Numbered from the stretch's first letter, positions 9,219-18,735 are shown. The stretch is 64,000 nt of DNA from Roseovarius sp. S88 (GCF_037023735.1 NZ_CP146069.1:3327501-3391500), one strand, 5' to 3'. Notes: generated by a model not told the origin, from the letters alone. Program-made: numbers and translations.

Positions 9219-9530
9219 ATGCAAACACACAAAGCCAAACGGGTAGAAATCACGATTGAAAAAGTGATGCAGAGCCGCCTGACCGACGCCCTTCAGAAGG
9301 CCGACGTTACAGGATACACCGTTCTCCCTGTCTTTGGTGGATCCGGGCGATCAGGTGAATGGAGCCGTTCTGGTCAGGTTGGTCGTGCCGATGGTATGGT
9401 GCAGGTGGTGTGCATTATTCGCCCTGAACGGCTGGATACGCTGTTGGAGGCGGCGTTTTCGGTGGTGGAACGTCACATAGGCGTCGTCTGCGTCACCGAT
9501 TGTGAAGTGCTGCGGGCCGAGCGGTTTTAA
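9219..9530 (+). CDS. sbtB: PII-like regulator, SbtB type
   Basis: A 103-residue PII-superfamily protein. The ferredoxin-like fold pattern is visible: an initial strand with KRVEITIEKVMQSRL, a T-loop-like glycine/serine-rich segment (GGSGRSGEWSRSGQ) and a final strand GVVCVTDCEVLRAERF. It lacks the uridylylated Tyr of GlnB and the C-terminal CGPxxC loop of some SbtB proteins. The ATG at 9219 follows the sbtA stop by one base, so the two are translationally linked. In cyanobacteria SbtB binds adenine nucleotides and cAMP and blocks SbtA; the same pairing is inferred here from neighbourhood. Confidence 0.82.
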   Translation: MQTHKAKRVEITIEKVMQSRLTDALQKADVTGYTVLPVFGGSGRSGEWSRSGQVGRADGMVQVVCIIRPERLDTLLEAAFSVVERHIGVVCVTDCEVLRAERF

Positions 9531-9549
9531 CTCCGCCCACAACTTACAC

Positions 9550-11172
9550 CTATTGAATAAACATGCCTTCGGGCCATTCAATCGTATGTGACAGTTTCAC
9601 AGACTGACTCTTGCCCGCAGCAAGATCAAAGCTCCAGGCCATAACGCCGCGCTTGTCGTCTACTCTTGTATCCTGCGGCTTGGGTGATGCGCTCCAGGTG
9701 ATCTCCAGATCCTCCTGCTCAGAATAAGGCACACGGTCCAGCACACGCACAGGCCAGCTTTGGCCGGTCAGGTTTTCAACCTCAATGCGTACATCCTCGG
9801 TGATCTGGTTGGATTTTGTGATGACACCCCTGTCGCCTTCATTCCGATCAAGTACTGTGCGTGTCAGGCGCAGGCCATCTATCGGACCAAAGGACAATTC
9901 GGCCTCACCGCCAGATGCCACCATTTGCATCGGACGCTGGCCGACAAAGCGATCATCCAGATAAAAGCTTGCCTCGGCCGTGGGCAGGATCAGCTCGCCC
10001 ATGTCATTGGTGAAACTCGCCATGAGAAAGGCGGTTTGATCACTGAGCGGCACAGCCTGAGCAACAAGCTCGGCAGAGGTTTCCAACTCCCCCAAAGCTA
10101 AACGCACACGATCCGCGCCTGAGGCCACGGATACAGGTCCAGGATAGGTATACGTGACCGAAAGACCATCGAAGTTCGCCGCCGCTTGCTCCACCGCAAC
10201 AGGCTCTGCGGCAACACGACCTTCAGCCTGATCCGCGAACGCTTCCAGGCTTTGAACCGCGCCACGCACTTGCACATCTGCTTCATAAATCCGACGCAGC
10301 CAGGGCCAGACATCGCTTGGCGCAGTTTGCTCGCTTGGGCGCACCGTCGAAAGGGTCAGCGCTGCGTTCTCCCAATTCTCACCGGTGTATTGCGCTACAT
10401 AGGCCCCGCGTTCCAGGCTGAGCGCACCAGTCTCGCGCGTCAGGCGCACATCGTAAACCGGCTGCCAACCTGCTTCGCGTGTGTTATACGTGACGGTCAG
10501 CGTTCCTTGCGTTTCCACGTCAGATGACACGGAGACGGCCAGCATGGCTTTGTCTTCCTGCTCAGGCACCAGCGCCGCCAGAGCTTGACGCGCCTCATCC
10601 AGGTCTTTGGTCAGATCCTTGAGTGCCAAAGTGGCCTCTTCGGCGCGACGCTCAGCTTCATGCGCAGTTTTCAGGGCGGTTAGGGTCTCGTCTCCGATCA
10701 TTGCAGACAAATCCCTGAGGGAGGTAACATCCAGTTCTGCCACACCGTCGCCTTCACCCAGTTTTTCCAGAAACGTGACCCGCGCTTGCGCCGCTTCTGC
10801 TTCAAGCCTGATGGCTTCAATATCGCCCTGTGCGGCGCGCAATGCAGCCTCAAGGCGCTCTACTTCGGCTCTTGCGGCCTGAAGTTCCGATGTCTCTTCC
10901 TCGCTGCGCGGCGGAACAAAATCGCTGCGTGCCGACACACTGCCCATCTGCGCACCGGTGACCTGGACCCGCACGGAAGCCAAGGGCGTAGAGCGCGGTA
11001 AATCCGTCAGGATCAACTGATGCTGACCCCCTGGAATGGTATAGGGCACTACACGGGTGATGGTGGCACCCTGCGGGTAAAGTGTCACTGCGCTCACATC
11101 GCTGGACAGGGCGAAATCGTCAGCAAAGGCGGGAATTGGCAACGCGGCCAAAAAGAGGGGAATTGCACGCAT
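9550..11172 (-). CDS. DUF4139 (MuiA-like) secreted protein with coiled coil
   Basis: A 540-residue exported protein of unknown function. Residues 1-17 form a signal peptide (MRAIPLFLAALPIPAFA). A DUF4140-like N-terminal domain follows (VSAVTLYPQGATITRVV), then a long alpha-helical coiled coil (about 90-200, rich in Glu, Ala and Leu), then a DUF4139 beta-rich domain (VTYNTREAGWQPVYDVRL to the end). The family includes proteins called mucoidy inhibitor A, for which no biochemical activity is established. It is convergent with the sbtAB genes and transcribed away from asd. No operon partner is evident. Confidence 0.85.
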   Translation of the reverse strand: MRAIPLFLAALPIPAFADDFALSSDVSAVTLYPQGATITRVVPYTIPGGQHQLILTDLPRSTPLASVRVQVTGAQMGSVSARSDFVPPRSEEETSELQAARAEVERLEAALRAAQGDIEAIRLEAEAAQARVTFLEKLGEGDGVAELDVTSLRDLSAMIGDETLTALKTAHEAERRAEEATLALKDLTKDLDEARQALAALVPEQEDKAMLAVSVSSDVETQGTLTVTYNTREAGWQPVYDVRLTRETGALSLERGAYVAQYTGENWENAALTLSTVRPSEQTAPSDVWPWLRRIYEADVQVRGAVQSLEAFADQAEGRVAAEPVAVEQAAANFDGLSVTYTYPGPVSVASGADRVRLALGELETSAELVAQAVPLSDQTAFLMASFTNDMGELILPTAEASFYLDDRFVGQRPMQMVASGGEAELSFGPIDGLRLTRTVLDRNEGDRGVITKSNQITEDVRIEVENLTGQSWPVRVLDRVPYSEQEDLEITWSASPKPQDTRVDDKRGVMAWSFDLAAGKSQSVKLSHTIEWPEGMFIQ

Positions 11173-11265
11173 GGGGTACTCTCCTGAAACGTCGATCCAA
11201 GGATCATCTGACCTTATGACGCCTGCCGCGCCCGGTTTCTTGGGAATTTACGCAAATTTTTCAGA

Positions 11266-11309
11266 AATAAAAAAATATGCGCCGCCCAAGATGTGGACGG
11301 CGCATATTT
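11266..11309 (-). terminator. Rho-independent terminator of asd
   Basis: A 12-base inverted repeat (AAATATGCGCCG at 11273-11284, CGGCGCATATTT at 11298-11309) with a 13-base loop. Read on the minus strand, the stem is followed directly by a T-rich tract (the A-run at 11266-11275). It lies 24 bases past the asd stop codon, in the right orientation to end that transcript. Confidence 0.8.
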
Positions 11310-11332
11310 CAACTAGCATTTGAGAAGGCCGC

Positions 11333-12355
11333 TCAGCCCTTTTTCAACACCCGATTGCCGAGCGTTTCCGCGATCTGCACTGCATTGAGAGCCGCGCCCT
11401 TGCGCAGGTTGTCGGACACGCACCACAGGTTCAGACCATTGTCGATTGTGCTATCCTGCCGGATACGGCTGATGAAGGTGGCGTAATCCCCCACACATTC
11501 GCGGGGCGTGACGTAACCGCCATCCTCGCGCTTATCGATCACCATGACACCCGGCGCTTCGCGCAGAATATCGCGGGCCTCGTCCTCATCGAGAAACTCT
11601 TCGAATTCGATGTTCACAGCTTCGGAATGGCCCACGAAAACGGGCACGCGCACGCAGGTGGCCGTGACCTTGATCGACGGATCGACGATCTTCTTGGTCT
11701 CCACCATCATCTTCCATTCTTCCTTGGTGGAGCCGTCTTCCATAAATTTGTCGATATGCGGAATGACGTTGAAGGCGATATCCTTGGTGTAGACCTTGCG
11801 CTCATAATCAGCAGTTGGATTGTACTGAGCCTTGGTCTGGTCCCAGAGCTCATCAATCGCATCTTTGCCAGAGCCCGAAACAGACTGATAGGTGCTGACC
11901 ACAACCCGTTTGATGCGCGCGCGCTCATGCAGCGGCTTTAGTGCGACAACCATCTGCGCGGTTGAGCAGTTGGGGTTGGCGATGATGTTTTTCTTTGCGT
12001 ATTGCTCCACGGCTTCGGGATTACACTCGGGCACCACCAGCGGGATGTCTGGATCATAGCGATAGAGTGAGCTGTTATCGATCACCACACAGCCGGCCGC
12101 CGCAGATTTTGGCGCATATTTCTTGGTGGCATCCGAGCCAATGGCAAAGAGCGCAATGTCCCAGCCCGTGAAGTCGAACGTATCCAGATCTTCCGTCTTC
12201 AAAGTTCGTTCGCCAAAGCTGACTTCTGTGCCGAGCGACCGGCGGCTTGCAAGCACGGCGATCTCATCGACAGGAAACTGGCGTTCGGCCAGGATGTTCA
12301 GCATTTCGCGGCCCACATTGCCTGTGGCCCCCGCGACGACGACTTTGTACCCCAT
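11333..12355 (-). CDS. asd: Aspartate-semialdehyde dehydrogenase
   Basis: A 340-residue enzyme reducing aspartyl phosphate to aspartate semialdehyde with NADPH, the branch point to lysine/diaminopimelate, threonine and methionine. The N-terminal Rossmann motif is VVAGATGNVGREML; the nucleophile is C130 in ANPNCSTAQ; SGSGKDAIDEL is the substrate-binding segment. The ATG at 12355 is preceded by AGAAGGA at good spacing; the frame is open further upstream to 12433, but that extension is not family-like. dapA, which uses the product, lies far away at 60 kb, so the pathway is dispersed. A strong terminator follows. Confidence 0.96.
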   Translation of the reverse strand: MGYKVVVAGATGNVGREMLNILAERQFPVDEIAVLASRRSLGTEVSFGERTLKTEDLDTFDFTGWDIALFAIGSDATKKYAPKSAAAGCVVIDNSSLYRYDPDIPLVVPECNPEAVEQYAKKNIIANPNCSTAQMVVALKPLHERARIKRVVVSTYQSVSGSGKDAIDELWDQTKAQYNPTADYERKVYTKDIAFNVIPHIDKFMEDGSTKEEWKMMVETKKIVDPSIKVTATCVRVPVFVGHSEAVNIEFEEFLDEDEARDILREAPGVMVIDKREDGGYVTPRECVGDYATFISRIRQDSTIDNGLNLWCVSDNLRKGAALNAVQIAETLGNRVLKKG

Positions 12356-12471
12356 TTCGGGAATCCTTCTCATTCGAGTTACAACGGCGCGCTCATACCC
12401 CACAGACGCTTGATATAAAAGGCCCTGCGGCAATCAGAACTACGTTACTTCAACAATTTTCGAAATATTAC

Positions 12472-12506
12472 TTGTCACAGATATTTATTTCTATATTTTT
12501 AGAAAT
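12472..12506 (+). promoter_or_regulatory. Promoter and candidate ArsR operator abutting the arsR start
   Basis: TTGTCA (12472-12477) and TATTTT (12494-12499) are 16 bases apart and form a plausible sigma-70 promoter. A perfect 7-base inverted repeat, ATTTCTA (12487-12493) and TAGAAAT (12500-12506), surrounds the -10 element and ends at the base before the ATG. No Shine-Dalgarno is visible, so the message is probably leaderless. AT-rich dyads are typical ArsR-family operators; autorepression is inferred. Confidence 0.5.
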
Positions 12507-12851
12507 ATGAAAACCGCAATGATTCCCGATATCCCGCTTGAACAGGCCGCCTCTACCTTTGCCGCTTTGGGGAGTGAACAAAGGTTGCTCGTGCTGCACA
12601 CATTGGTGCGTGCTGGGCCAGATGGACTGCGCATCGGGGAACTGGGAGAACGCACCGGCGTCACCGGGTCAACCCTGACCCATCATATGAAAATCCTGTC
12701 TCAGGCGGGGCTTGTCACACAGGAAAAACAAGGGCGCAGCATCATTTGCGCCGCCGTGGCCTATGACGAGCTGCGTATATTGAGCGAGTTTCTCTTGCGT
12801 GAATGTTGTGCCGATACCGATCAACCACATGAAGGTCATGAGCATGGTTGA
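12507..12851 (+). CDS. ArsR-family metalloregulator
   Basis: A 114-residue winged-helix repressor. The helix-turn-helix is typical of ArsR/SmtB (ASTFAALGSEQRLLVL, then GELGERTGVTGSTLTHHMKI). The C-terminus carries a vicinal cysteine pair and a His/Glu-rich tail (RECCADTDQPHEGHEHG), which could bind As(III), Ni, Zn or another soft or borderline metal; this arrangement is not the classic ELCVC of ArsR. It overlaps the following permease gene by 8 bases, so the pair is one operon and the permease is the likely target. An inverted repeat directly upstream is a candidate operator. Confidence 0.88.
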   Translation: MKTAMIPDIPLEQAASTFAALGSEQRLLVLHTLVRAGPDGLRIGELGERTGVTGSTLTHHMKILSQAGLVTQEKQGRSIICAAVAYDELRILSEFLLRECCADTDQPHEGHEHG

Positions 12852-13872
12852 CATCTCACCCCCTGCCCTGCGTCGCACCTGGCACAATATCGACAAGGCA
12901 TGGCTGGCATTGGTCGTGGTTCTGACTCTTGTCGCGATTCTTGACCCACCGCAGCTTTGGCCAACAGTGAACTTCACCGCAGGTGCCTTGTTGCACACTG
13001 CACCGTTCATCGTCTTCGCGATTCTGGCCGTAGCCTACATGAAAGCAACCGGCGCCGAGACTCTCTTGGCAAAGGCATTTGAAGGCAATCAGGCGAAAAT
13101 GGTGGTCTTCGCCGCGCTTCTGGGCGGTCTTTCCCCGTTTTGCAGCTGTGAAGTCATCCCGTTTATCGCAGCTATGCTGGCCCTTGGTGCACCCCTCGGT
13201 GCTGTTATGGCCTTTTGGCTGGCGTCACCGTTGATGGACCCCGCGATGTTCCTGATCACCTCAGGCACTTTGGGCTGGGAGTTTGCCATCGCCAAAACAC
13301 TGTCTGCGGTAGGTCTTGGCCTATTCGGCGGTTTTGCAACCAAGCTCTTCGCGCGTTCAGTGATCTTTGCCAATCCATTGCGGGAAAAGCCCCAGATTGG
13401 CGGGTGTTGTGGGGTCGAAAAACCATTTGAAGGCAAACCGCTTTGGGCGTTTTGGGTGGAAAGCCCACGCAACGAAGTGTTTCGGCGTAACTTATTGGAG
13501 AACGGTATTTTTCTTCTGAAATGGTTGACCCTTGCCTATGTGTTTGAGGCCTTGATGCTGCGCTACGTACCAGCGGAGTGGATTGCCACAGCCCTTGGGG
13601 GGGATGGCATTGGAACCATTGTTCTTGGTGCGTTGGTCGGCGCTCCGGCCTACCTCAATGGCTATGCCGCAGTGCCGCTGGTCAGCGGACTATTGGACCA
13701 AGGAATGAGTAACGGAGCAGCAATGAGCTTTGTCATAGCTGGCGGCGTGAGCTGCATTCCTGCCGCCATTGCGGTCTGGGCCTTGGTCAAACCGCGTGTC
13801 TTTGCCGCCTACATAGGTTTTGCGATCTCCGGCGCTGTTTTGGCGGGCCTTGCCTGGCAGGCCATAGCGTAA
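12844..13872 (+). CDS. Permease of the ArsP/DUF318 family
   Basis: A 342-residue membrane protein with about eight to ten transmembrane segments. The family signature FCSCEVIPFIAAML (a Cys-x-Cys motif within a membrane segment) is present, and a central loop contains GGCCGVEKPF. In ArsP, cysteines of this kind take part in export of trivalent organoarsenicals; other members move unknown metal compounds. I chose the ATG at 12844, with GAAGG eight bases upstream; ATGs at 12838 or 12829 are possible. It overlaps arsR by 8 bases. Export of a metal or metalloid species sensed by that regulator is inferred; the substrate is not proven. Confidence 0.82.
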   Translation: MVDISPPALRRTWHNIDKAWLALVVVLTLVAILDPPQLWPTVNFTAGALLHTAPFIVFAILAVAYMKATGAETLLAKAFEGNQAKMVVFAALLGGLSPFCSCEVIPFIAAMLALGAPLGAVMAFWLASPLMDPAMFLITSGTLGWEFAIAKTLSAVGLGLFGGFATKLFARSVIFANPLREKPQIGGCCGVEKPFEGKPLWAFWVESPRNEVFRRNLLENGIFLLKWLTLAYVFEALMLRYVPAEWIATALGGDGIGTIVLGALVGAPAYLNGYAAVPLVSGLLDQGMSNGAAMSFVIAGGVSCIPAAIAVWALVKPRVFAAYIGFAISGAVLAGLAWQAIA

Positions 13873-14081
13873 GCCCTTCGAAGCCAAACATGTTCTCTTT
13901 GAAAAAGGCGGTTTCGGCGATGTGATCTGTCGTGAGCCGCTTTTTTGCCGCACCGGCACAAAAAAGCCCTGATTCATTGTAATTTAGGCGAAAATTCAGA
14001 CATAGTGTCCCGCAAAGCGGCTAATGCCGTGTTAAGGCAGCCCCGTTAAAGAGGGCGAGCGGAGCAGTTCGGAGCGTTTGC

Positions 14082-14741
14082 ATGCTCGAGTTCGAGAATG
14101 TGAGTAAGTCCTTTTGGACAGGAACACAGCGCAAGGTTATCCTTGATCGCGTGTCCTTTCGCGTCGAACTAGGCCGTAGTCTCGGCATTCTGGCACCTAA
14201 CGGCACGGGCAAGACCACTCTCATCAACATCATGGCCGGTCTGGAAAAGCCAGATGAGGGTGAAGTGCGGCGCGGCTGTCGGATCAGTTTCCCGCTTGGC
14301 TTTATGGGCGGTGTCATCAGCCGTGTCTCAGCCAAAGAAAACTCTCGTTATATTGCGCGGCTCTATGGCCTCGACCCGGATTACGTCGAAGCGTACTGCA
14401 GGTATGTCTGCAACCTGGGTGAGTACTTTGATCAGCCGCTGGGCACCTACTCATCAGGCATGAGATCGCGCTTTGCACTGGCTTTGATGCTCGCCTTAGA
14501 TTTTGACATGTATCTGATCGACGAAGGCATGCCGAGTTCAACAGATGTGGAGTTTAACCGCCGCGCCGGCGGGATCTTGCGCGAAAGGTTGCAAACAACG
14601 ACAATTGTGATCGTATCGCACCAACCGACGACACTAGAGAAATTCGCCCGAGAAGCCGCTGTTTTGATGAATGGCAAATTACATATGTTCGATACCCTGG
14701 AAGAGGCCAAACAGCTTTATGACTACGAAACCCAAAGCTAG
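14082..14741 (+). CDS. kpsT: Capsular polysaccharide ABC exporter ATP-binding protein, KpsT type
   Basis: A 219-residue ATPase like KpsT/CtrD/BexA, which powers export of group 2 capsules. Walker A is APNGTGKTT (38-46), the signature is YSSGMRSRFALALML, Walker B is DMYLIDEGM and the switch His lies in VIVSHQ. Length and the LIDEGM form of Walker B match capsule rather than nutrient ABC ATPases. It starts with an ATG after GGAG. It overlaps kpsE by 23 bases. The usual membrane partner KpsM is not next to it: upstream is the ArsP-like permease, which is not related. Confidence 0.9.
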   Translation: MLEFENVSKSFWTGTQRKVILDRVSFRVELGRSLGILAPNGTGKTTLINIMAGLEKPDEGEVRRGCRISFPLGFMGGVISRVSAKENSRYIARLYGLDPDYVEAYCRYVCNLGEYFDQPLGTYSSGMRSRFALALMLALDFDMYLIDEGMPSSTDVEFNRRAGGILRERLQTTTIVIVSHQPTTLEKFAREAAVLMNGKLHMFDTLEEAKQLYDYETQS

Positions 14742-16323
14742 AAAGTTTCGCATCCGCAGGACCGCAAGTTCAGCATCCAAGGGAACTTCGCCGGTAGCAT
14801 CAGGTGAGGCGGACATGACTGCCGCGCCAGGTGAGGATGCGGCTGTTGGGCAAAGTGAACAAACTGCTGTGCCAAGCGCTACCGCGCCAGGCACCTCACT
14901 TGAGGTCGAAGATATCCGCAAAGAAGGATTGACAGGACGGCAATTGCGCATGGCGCGCCGTATGGCGCACAAACACGGGCTTGCTCCGACGTCGGATTTT
15001 GATGCCGTACGGCTCTTGCGCGCGAAGGGGATTGACCCGTTTCAACGCACGCATATTGTCGAACTGGTCTCATCTGCAGTAGGGGGAGACAGCGCAAAAG
15101 AAAGCGTTCAACTGCCTCAAACCTTGCCCAGTGAACGCATCAACCTGCCCTCGACGGATATCAGCCCCGCAGAGCGCCGCGCACAAGACATCCGGAGCAT
15201 TCAACAAGATATCGCGTCTCGCCGCCGCCGCAAACTATTGCTTTTGCTGTCGCGGTTGGCGGCATTTGTGTTTTTGCCAACGCTTATTGCTGGCTACTAC
15301 TTTTTCGCAATTGCCACGCCGATGTACACAACCAAGTCTGAGTTTCTGATCCTCACCGCAGACGGCGCTGGTAGCAGCGCAGGTGGCCTGGGTGGGTTGC
15401 TTCCAAGCCAGTTTGCCACCGGACAGGATTCCATCGCCACACAATCGTACTTGCAATCGAAAGACGCCATGCTGCGACTGGACAATGACTTGGGCTTTCG
15501 GGATCACTTCAGCCAAGAGTCGATCGACGCGCTTCAACGGCTTGACCCCGAAGCCACCAATGAAGCGGCCTACAAAGTCTATAAGAAATACGTGAAATTG
15601 GGCTATGATCCAACCGAAGGCGTCATTCGGATGGAACTATCTACAGCCGACCCGGAAATCAGCCGTCTTTTTTCGGAGCAACTGATTGAATACGCGGAAG
15701 AGCGCGTTGACCAACTTAGCCAAGAGAAAAGATTTGATGCGGTCAAGACCGCGCAAGAGAGTCTTGATGAGGCCAAAAACGAACGCCGCGCTGCGCAGCG
15801 CCGGTTGGTCGAATTGCAAGAAGGCACGATCCTCGACCCCGAAGGCGAGATTGCCAATATTCGAAACTTGATCGGCAATGTCGAAATTCAACTTCAGGAA
15901 AAACAGCTGGCGTTGAACACCCAACTCAACAACTCACGCCCCAACCAGGCACGCGTTGAAGCACTGCGCACAGAGGTAGAGGTGCTCCAGGCTGAACTCG
16001 ACAAACAAAACGCGCGACTAAACCGCGCGACTGAAGACAATTCTTCGCTCGCCTCGCAAGCTTCGGAAATTCAGATGGCCCAGGCCGACTTGGCGACGTC
16101 GGACCTGGTGCTGCAATCTGCTTTGGAAACAAAACGCCAATCGGAAATAGAAGCCAACAAACAGGTGCGATACCTGACCGTGGCTGTCAAACCTGTCGCG
16201 TCGCAAGATCCCTCATATCCAAGATCCTTCGAGAACACTCTGGTTGCGTTTTTGATCTTCACAGGTATCTACCTGCTGTTGTCGCTGACCGCATCAGTCC
16301 TCAGAGAACAGGTTTCGTCTTGA
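14719..16323 (+). CDS. kpsE: Capsule export inner-membrane protein, KpsE/CtrB/BexC type
   Basis: A 534-residue polysaccharide co-polymerase-like protein (PCP-3) that couples the inner-membrane capsule exporter to the outer-membrane channel. Membrane segments lie at about 170-195 ([20 protein letters not shown]) and 505-524; between them are the family stretch [13 protein letters not shown] and a long periplasmic coiled coil (about 335-480). Compared with E. coli KpsE it has an extra N-terminal cytoplasmic region of about 165 residues, low-complexity and then helical ([18 protein letters not shown]). I chose the ATG at 14719, inside the kpsT 3' end. kdsA follows closely and would supply Kdo for a capsule anchor. 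Confidence 0.87.
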   Translation: MTTKPKARKFRIRRTASSASKGTSPVASGEADMTAAPGEDAAVGQSEQTAVPSATAPGTSLEVEDIRKEGLTGRQLRMARRMAHKHGLAPTSDFDAVRLLRAKGIDPFQRTHIVELVSSAVGGDSAKESVQLPQTLPSERINLPSTDISPAERRAQDIRSIQQDIASRRRRKLLLLLSRLAAFVFLPTLIAGYYFFAIATPMYTTKSEFLILTADGAGSSAGGLGGLLPSQFATGQDSIATQSYLQSKDAMLRLDNDLGFRDHFSQESIDALQRLDPEATNEAAYKVYKKYVKLGYDPTEGVIRMELSTADPEISRLFSEQLIEYAEERVDQLSQEKRFDAVKTAQESLDEAKNERRAAQRRLVELQEGTILDPEGEIANIRNLIGNVEIQLQEKQLALNTQLNNSRPNQARVEALRTEVEVLQAELDKQNARLNRATEDNSSLASQASEIQMAQADLATSDLVLQSALETKRQSEIEANKQVRYLTVAVKPVASQDPSYPRSFENTLVAFLIFTGIYLLLSLTASVLREQVSS

Positions 16324-16327
16324 TCCT

Positions 16328-17161
16328 ATGAAAACTATCAATATCTCCGGTTTGCGTGTTGGCAATGACCAACCACTCACACTCATTGCCGGGCCGTGCC
16401 AGATGGAAAGTAGGGAGCACGCCCTAATGATCGCGCGCGAGATGAAGTCTGCGTGTGACGCAGCCGGAGCGCAGTATATCTTCAAGGCGTCGTTTGATAA
16501 GGCCAACCGCACCTCGCTTTCTGGCAAACGGGGTGTGGGGCTTCAGGAGGGTTTGGACATCTTGCAAACCGTCAAGGATGACGTGGGCGTGCCAGTGCTG
16601 ACCGACATTCATTTGCCCGAACAATGCGCGCCAGTTGCGAAGGTTGTAGACGTCCTTCAGATCCCTGCCTTTTTGTGCCGTCAAACTGATCTTCTGTTGG
16701 CGGCAGGAGAAACGGGTGCAGCCATAAACGTCAAGAAAGGACAGTTTCTGGCACCCTGGGACATGCCGAACGTGATCTCCAAGCTAGAAAGCACTGGCAA
16801 TACACGCATTCTTTTGACCGAACGCGGCACGTCATTTGGCTACAACACCCTGGTCACCGATATGCGATCCTTGCCACAAATGGCCAATTCTGGATACCCC
16901 GTTGTCATGGACGCCACGCATTCTGTGCAACAACCAGGCGGCCAAGGAGCAAGCTCAGGCGGGCAACGGGAATTTGCGCCGGTAATGGCGCGCGCCGCGG
17001 TGTCGCTTGGCATAGCAGCCGTTTTTATAGAAACCCACGAAAACCCCGATCACGCACCGTCCGATGGGCCGAATATGATCCCTTTGAATAAAATGCCTGC
17101 TCTTGTGCGGAGTTTGATGAGTTTTGACACGCTGGCCAAATCAGACCCGGCGCGCCTTTGA
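16328..17161 (+). CDS. kdsA: 3-deoxy-8-phosphooctulonate synthase
   Basis: A 277-residue TIM-barrel enzyme that condenses phosphoenolpyruvate and arabinose 5-phosphate to Kdo 8-phosphate, a precursor of lipopolysaccharide core and poly-Kdo capsule linkers. Motifs seen: [56 protein letters not shown] and [16 protein letters not shown], matching the full KdsA family. It begins four bases after the kpsE stop, so it is part of the capsule transcription unit, and is followed by a phosphohexomutase. Confidence 0.96.
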   Translation: MKTINISGLRVGNDQPLTLIAGPCQMESREHALMIAREMKSACDAAGAQYIFKASFDKANRTSLSGKRGVGLQEGLDILQTVKDDVGVPVLTDIHLPEQCAPVAKVVDVLQIPAFLCRQTDLLLAAGETGAAINVKKGQFLAPWDMPNVISKLESTGNTRILLTERGTSFGYNTLVTDMRSLPQMANSGYPVVMDATHSVQQPGGQGASSGGQREFAPVMARAAVSLGIAAVFIETHENPDHAPSDGPNMIPLNKMPALVRSLMSFDTLAKSDPARL

Positions 17162-17173
17162 AGATTTGAAGAA

Positions 17174-18685
17174 ATGAAAGTTTCCCCAATGACCAAACCT
17201 TTGCCTGTTGTCACCCCCAACACCTGGGAGTTTCTTCGCGATCCAATGATCAAACCAACAGGATTTCGCGAGTATGACGCACGTTGGAAATACCCGGATG
17301 AGATCAACCTTCCGGGAATGACGGCATTGGGTTTGGGGCTTGGCACTCAAATTCATCATCGCGGCATCGACCCCGTTATTGCCGTGGGCAATGATTATCG
17401 CGATTATTCTCTGGCTATTAAAAATGCCTTGATCGTCGGGCTGATGCAGGCAGGCATTCAGGTCAAGGATATTGGTCCCGCCTTGTCGCCCATGGCATAT
17501 TTTTCGCAGTTTCATCTCGATGTGCCAGCGGTGGCAATGGTCACGGCGTCTCACAACCCCAACGGTTGGACTGGGGTTAAGATGGGCTTTGAGCGGCCGC
17601 TGACACACGGTCCCGATGAAATGGGCGAGCTGCGCGACATCGTTCTGAGAGGAGAAGGTCAAGCGCGGTCAGGTGGCGGCTATGAATTTGTGGATGGGGT
17701 GCGCGACGCGTATCTTGACGATCTTGTGGGCGACTTCAAAATGACTCGCAAGCTTCGGGTTGTCTGCGCCACGGGGAATGGTACTGCCGCGGCTTTTGCG
17801 CCAGAGCTGTTTGAACGGCTTGGGGTGGAGGTAATCCCGTCCCACAACGAACTAGACTACACGTTTCCCCACTACAATCCCAACCCGGAGGCCATGGAAA
17901 TGCTGCATGACATGGCTGAGACTGTGAAAGAAACCGGGGCCGATTTTGCACTTGGTTTTGACGGCGACGGGGATCGCTGCGGAGTGGTCGACGATGAGGG
18001 CGAGGAAATTTTTGCCGACAAGGTGGGCGTGATCATGGCCCGCGATCTGAGCAAGCTGCATCCCAACGCGACGTTCGTGGCGGATGTGAAATCCACCGGC
18101 CTTTTTGCAGCGGACCCAGAGCTCCAAAAAAACGGTGTGACTGCGGATTATTGGAAAACTGGACACAGCCATATGAAGCGGCGGGTTAAGGAAATCGGCG
18201 CACTGGCCGGATTTGAGAAATCCGGGCACTATTTTTTGGCCGAACCCATAGGCCGCGGATACGATTGCGGTATGCGCGTGGCCGTGGAAATCTGCAAACT
18301 TATGGATCGCAACCCGGACATGTCGATGTCCGACCTGCGCCGGGCCCTGCCCACAACCTTTTCGACACCCACGATGTCGCCCTATTGCGCCGATACTGAG
18401 AAATACGACGTATTGGAACGGTTGGTATCCAGGCTTGTAGCAAAGAAAGACGCAGGTGAAAGCTTTGCCGGACAACCCATAAAAGAGGTGGTGACCGTGA
18501 ACGGCGCGCGTGTCATTTTGCAAAATGGCAGCTGGGGTTTAGTGCGGGCGTCTTCCAATACACCAAACCTGGTTGTGGTTTGCGAGAGCGCCACGTCAGA
18601 TGCGGAAATGCGTGCGATTTTTGAAGAGATTGATGCAGTCATTCGCACGGAACCTTCGGTGGGTGAATACGACCAGACGATTTGA
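17174..18685 (+). CDS. Phosphomannomutase/phosphoglucomutase
   Basis: A 503-residue alpha-D-phosphohexomutase interconverting sugar 1- and 6-phosphates for nucleotide-sugar synthesis. The phosphoserine loop is VTASHNPNGWTGVKMGF, the metal loop is GFDGDGDRCGVVD, the sugar-binding loop is FEKSGHYF and the phosphate loop is near RASSNTPNL, so all four domains are complete. Start is the ATG at 17174, or one at 17189 which gives a five-residue shorter protein. It follows kdsA by 12 bases and closes the capsule/envelope operon, where GDP-mannose or related sugars would be used (inference). Confidence 0.9.
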   Translation: MKVSPMTKPLPVVTPNTWEFLRDPMIKPTGFREYDARWKYPDEINLPGMTALGLGLGTQIHHRGIDPVIAVGNDYRDYSLAIKNALIVGLMQAGIQVKDIGPALSPMAYFSQFHLDVPAVAMVTASHNPNGWTGVKMGFERPLTHGPDEMGELRDIVLRGEGQARSGGGYEFVDGVRDAYLDDLVGDFKMTRKLRVVCATGNGTAAAFAPELFERLGVEVIPSHNELDYTFPHYNPNPEAMEMLHDMAETVKETGADFALGFDGDGDRCGVVDDEGEEIFADKVGVIMARDLSKLHPNATFVADVKSTGLFAADPELQKNGVTADYWKTGHSHMKRRVKEIGALAGFEKSGHYFLAEPIGRGYDCGMRVAVEICKLMDRNPDMSMSDLRRALPTTFSTPTMSPYCADTEKYDVLERLVSRLVAKKDAGESFAGQPIKEVVTVNGARVILQNGSWGLVRASSNTPNLVVVCESATSDAEMRAIFEEIDAVIRTEPSVGEYDQTI

Positions 18686-18694
18686 TCAAGCAGA

Positions 18695-18735
18695 GCGGCT
18701 CCGCCGCACAGATTTTTGTTGGGGCTTTGCCCCAA
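18695..18735. repeat. Two small GC hairpins between convergent pmm and dnaE2
   Basis: GCGGC-TCC-GCCGC (18695-18707) is followed seven bases later by TTTTT, and TTGGGGC-TTT-GCCCCAA (18719-18735) follows that. The first could be a weak terminator for the phosphohexomutase gene; the second has no T-run on its 3' side in either direction. Confidence 0.4.

Noticed and set aside
13873..14081. Possible RNA gene or terminator in the 209-base gap before kpsT
   Set aside because: The A-run and T-run arms (AAAAAGGCGG / AGCCGCTTTTTT) do not pair well and no other structure is clear.
18719..18735. TTGGGGC-TTT-GCCCCAA hairpin as a terminator
   Set aside because: No T-tract follows the stem on either strand.
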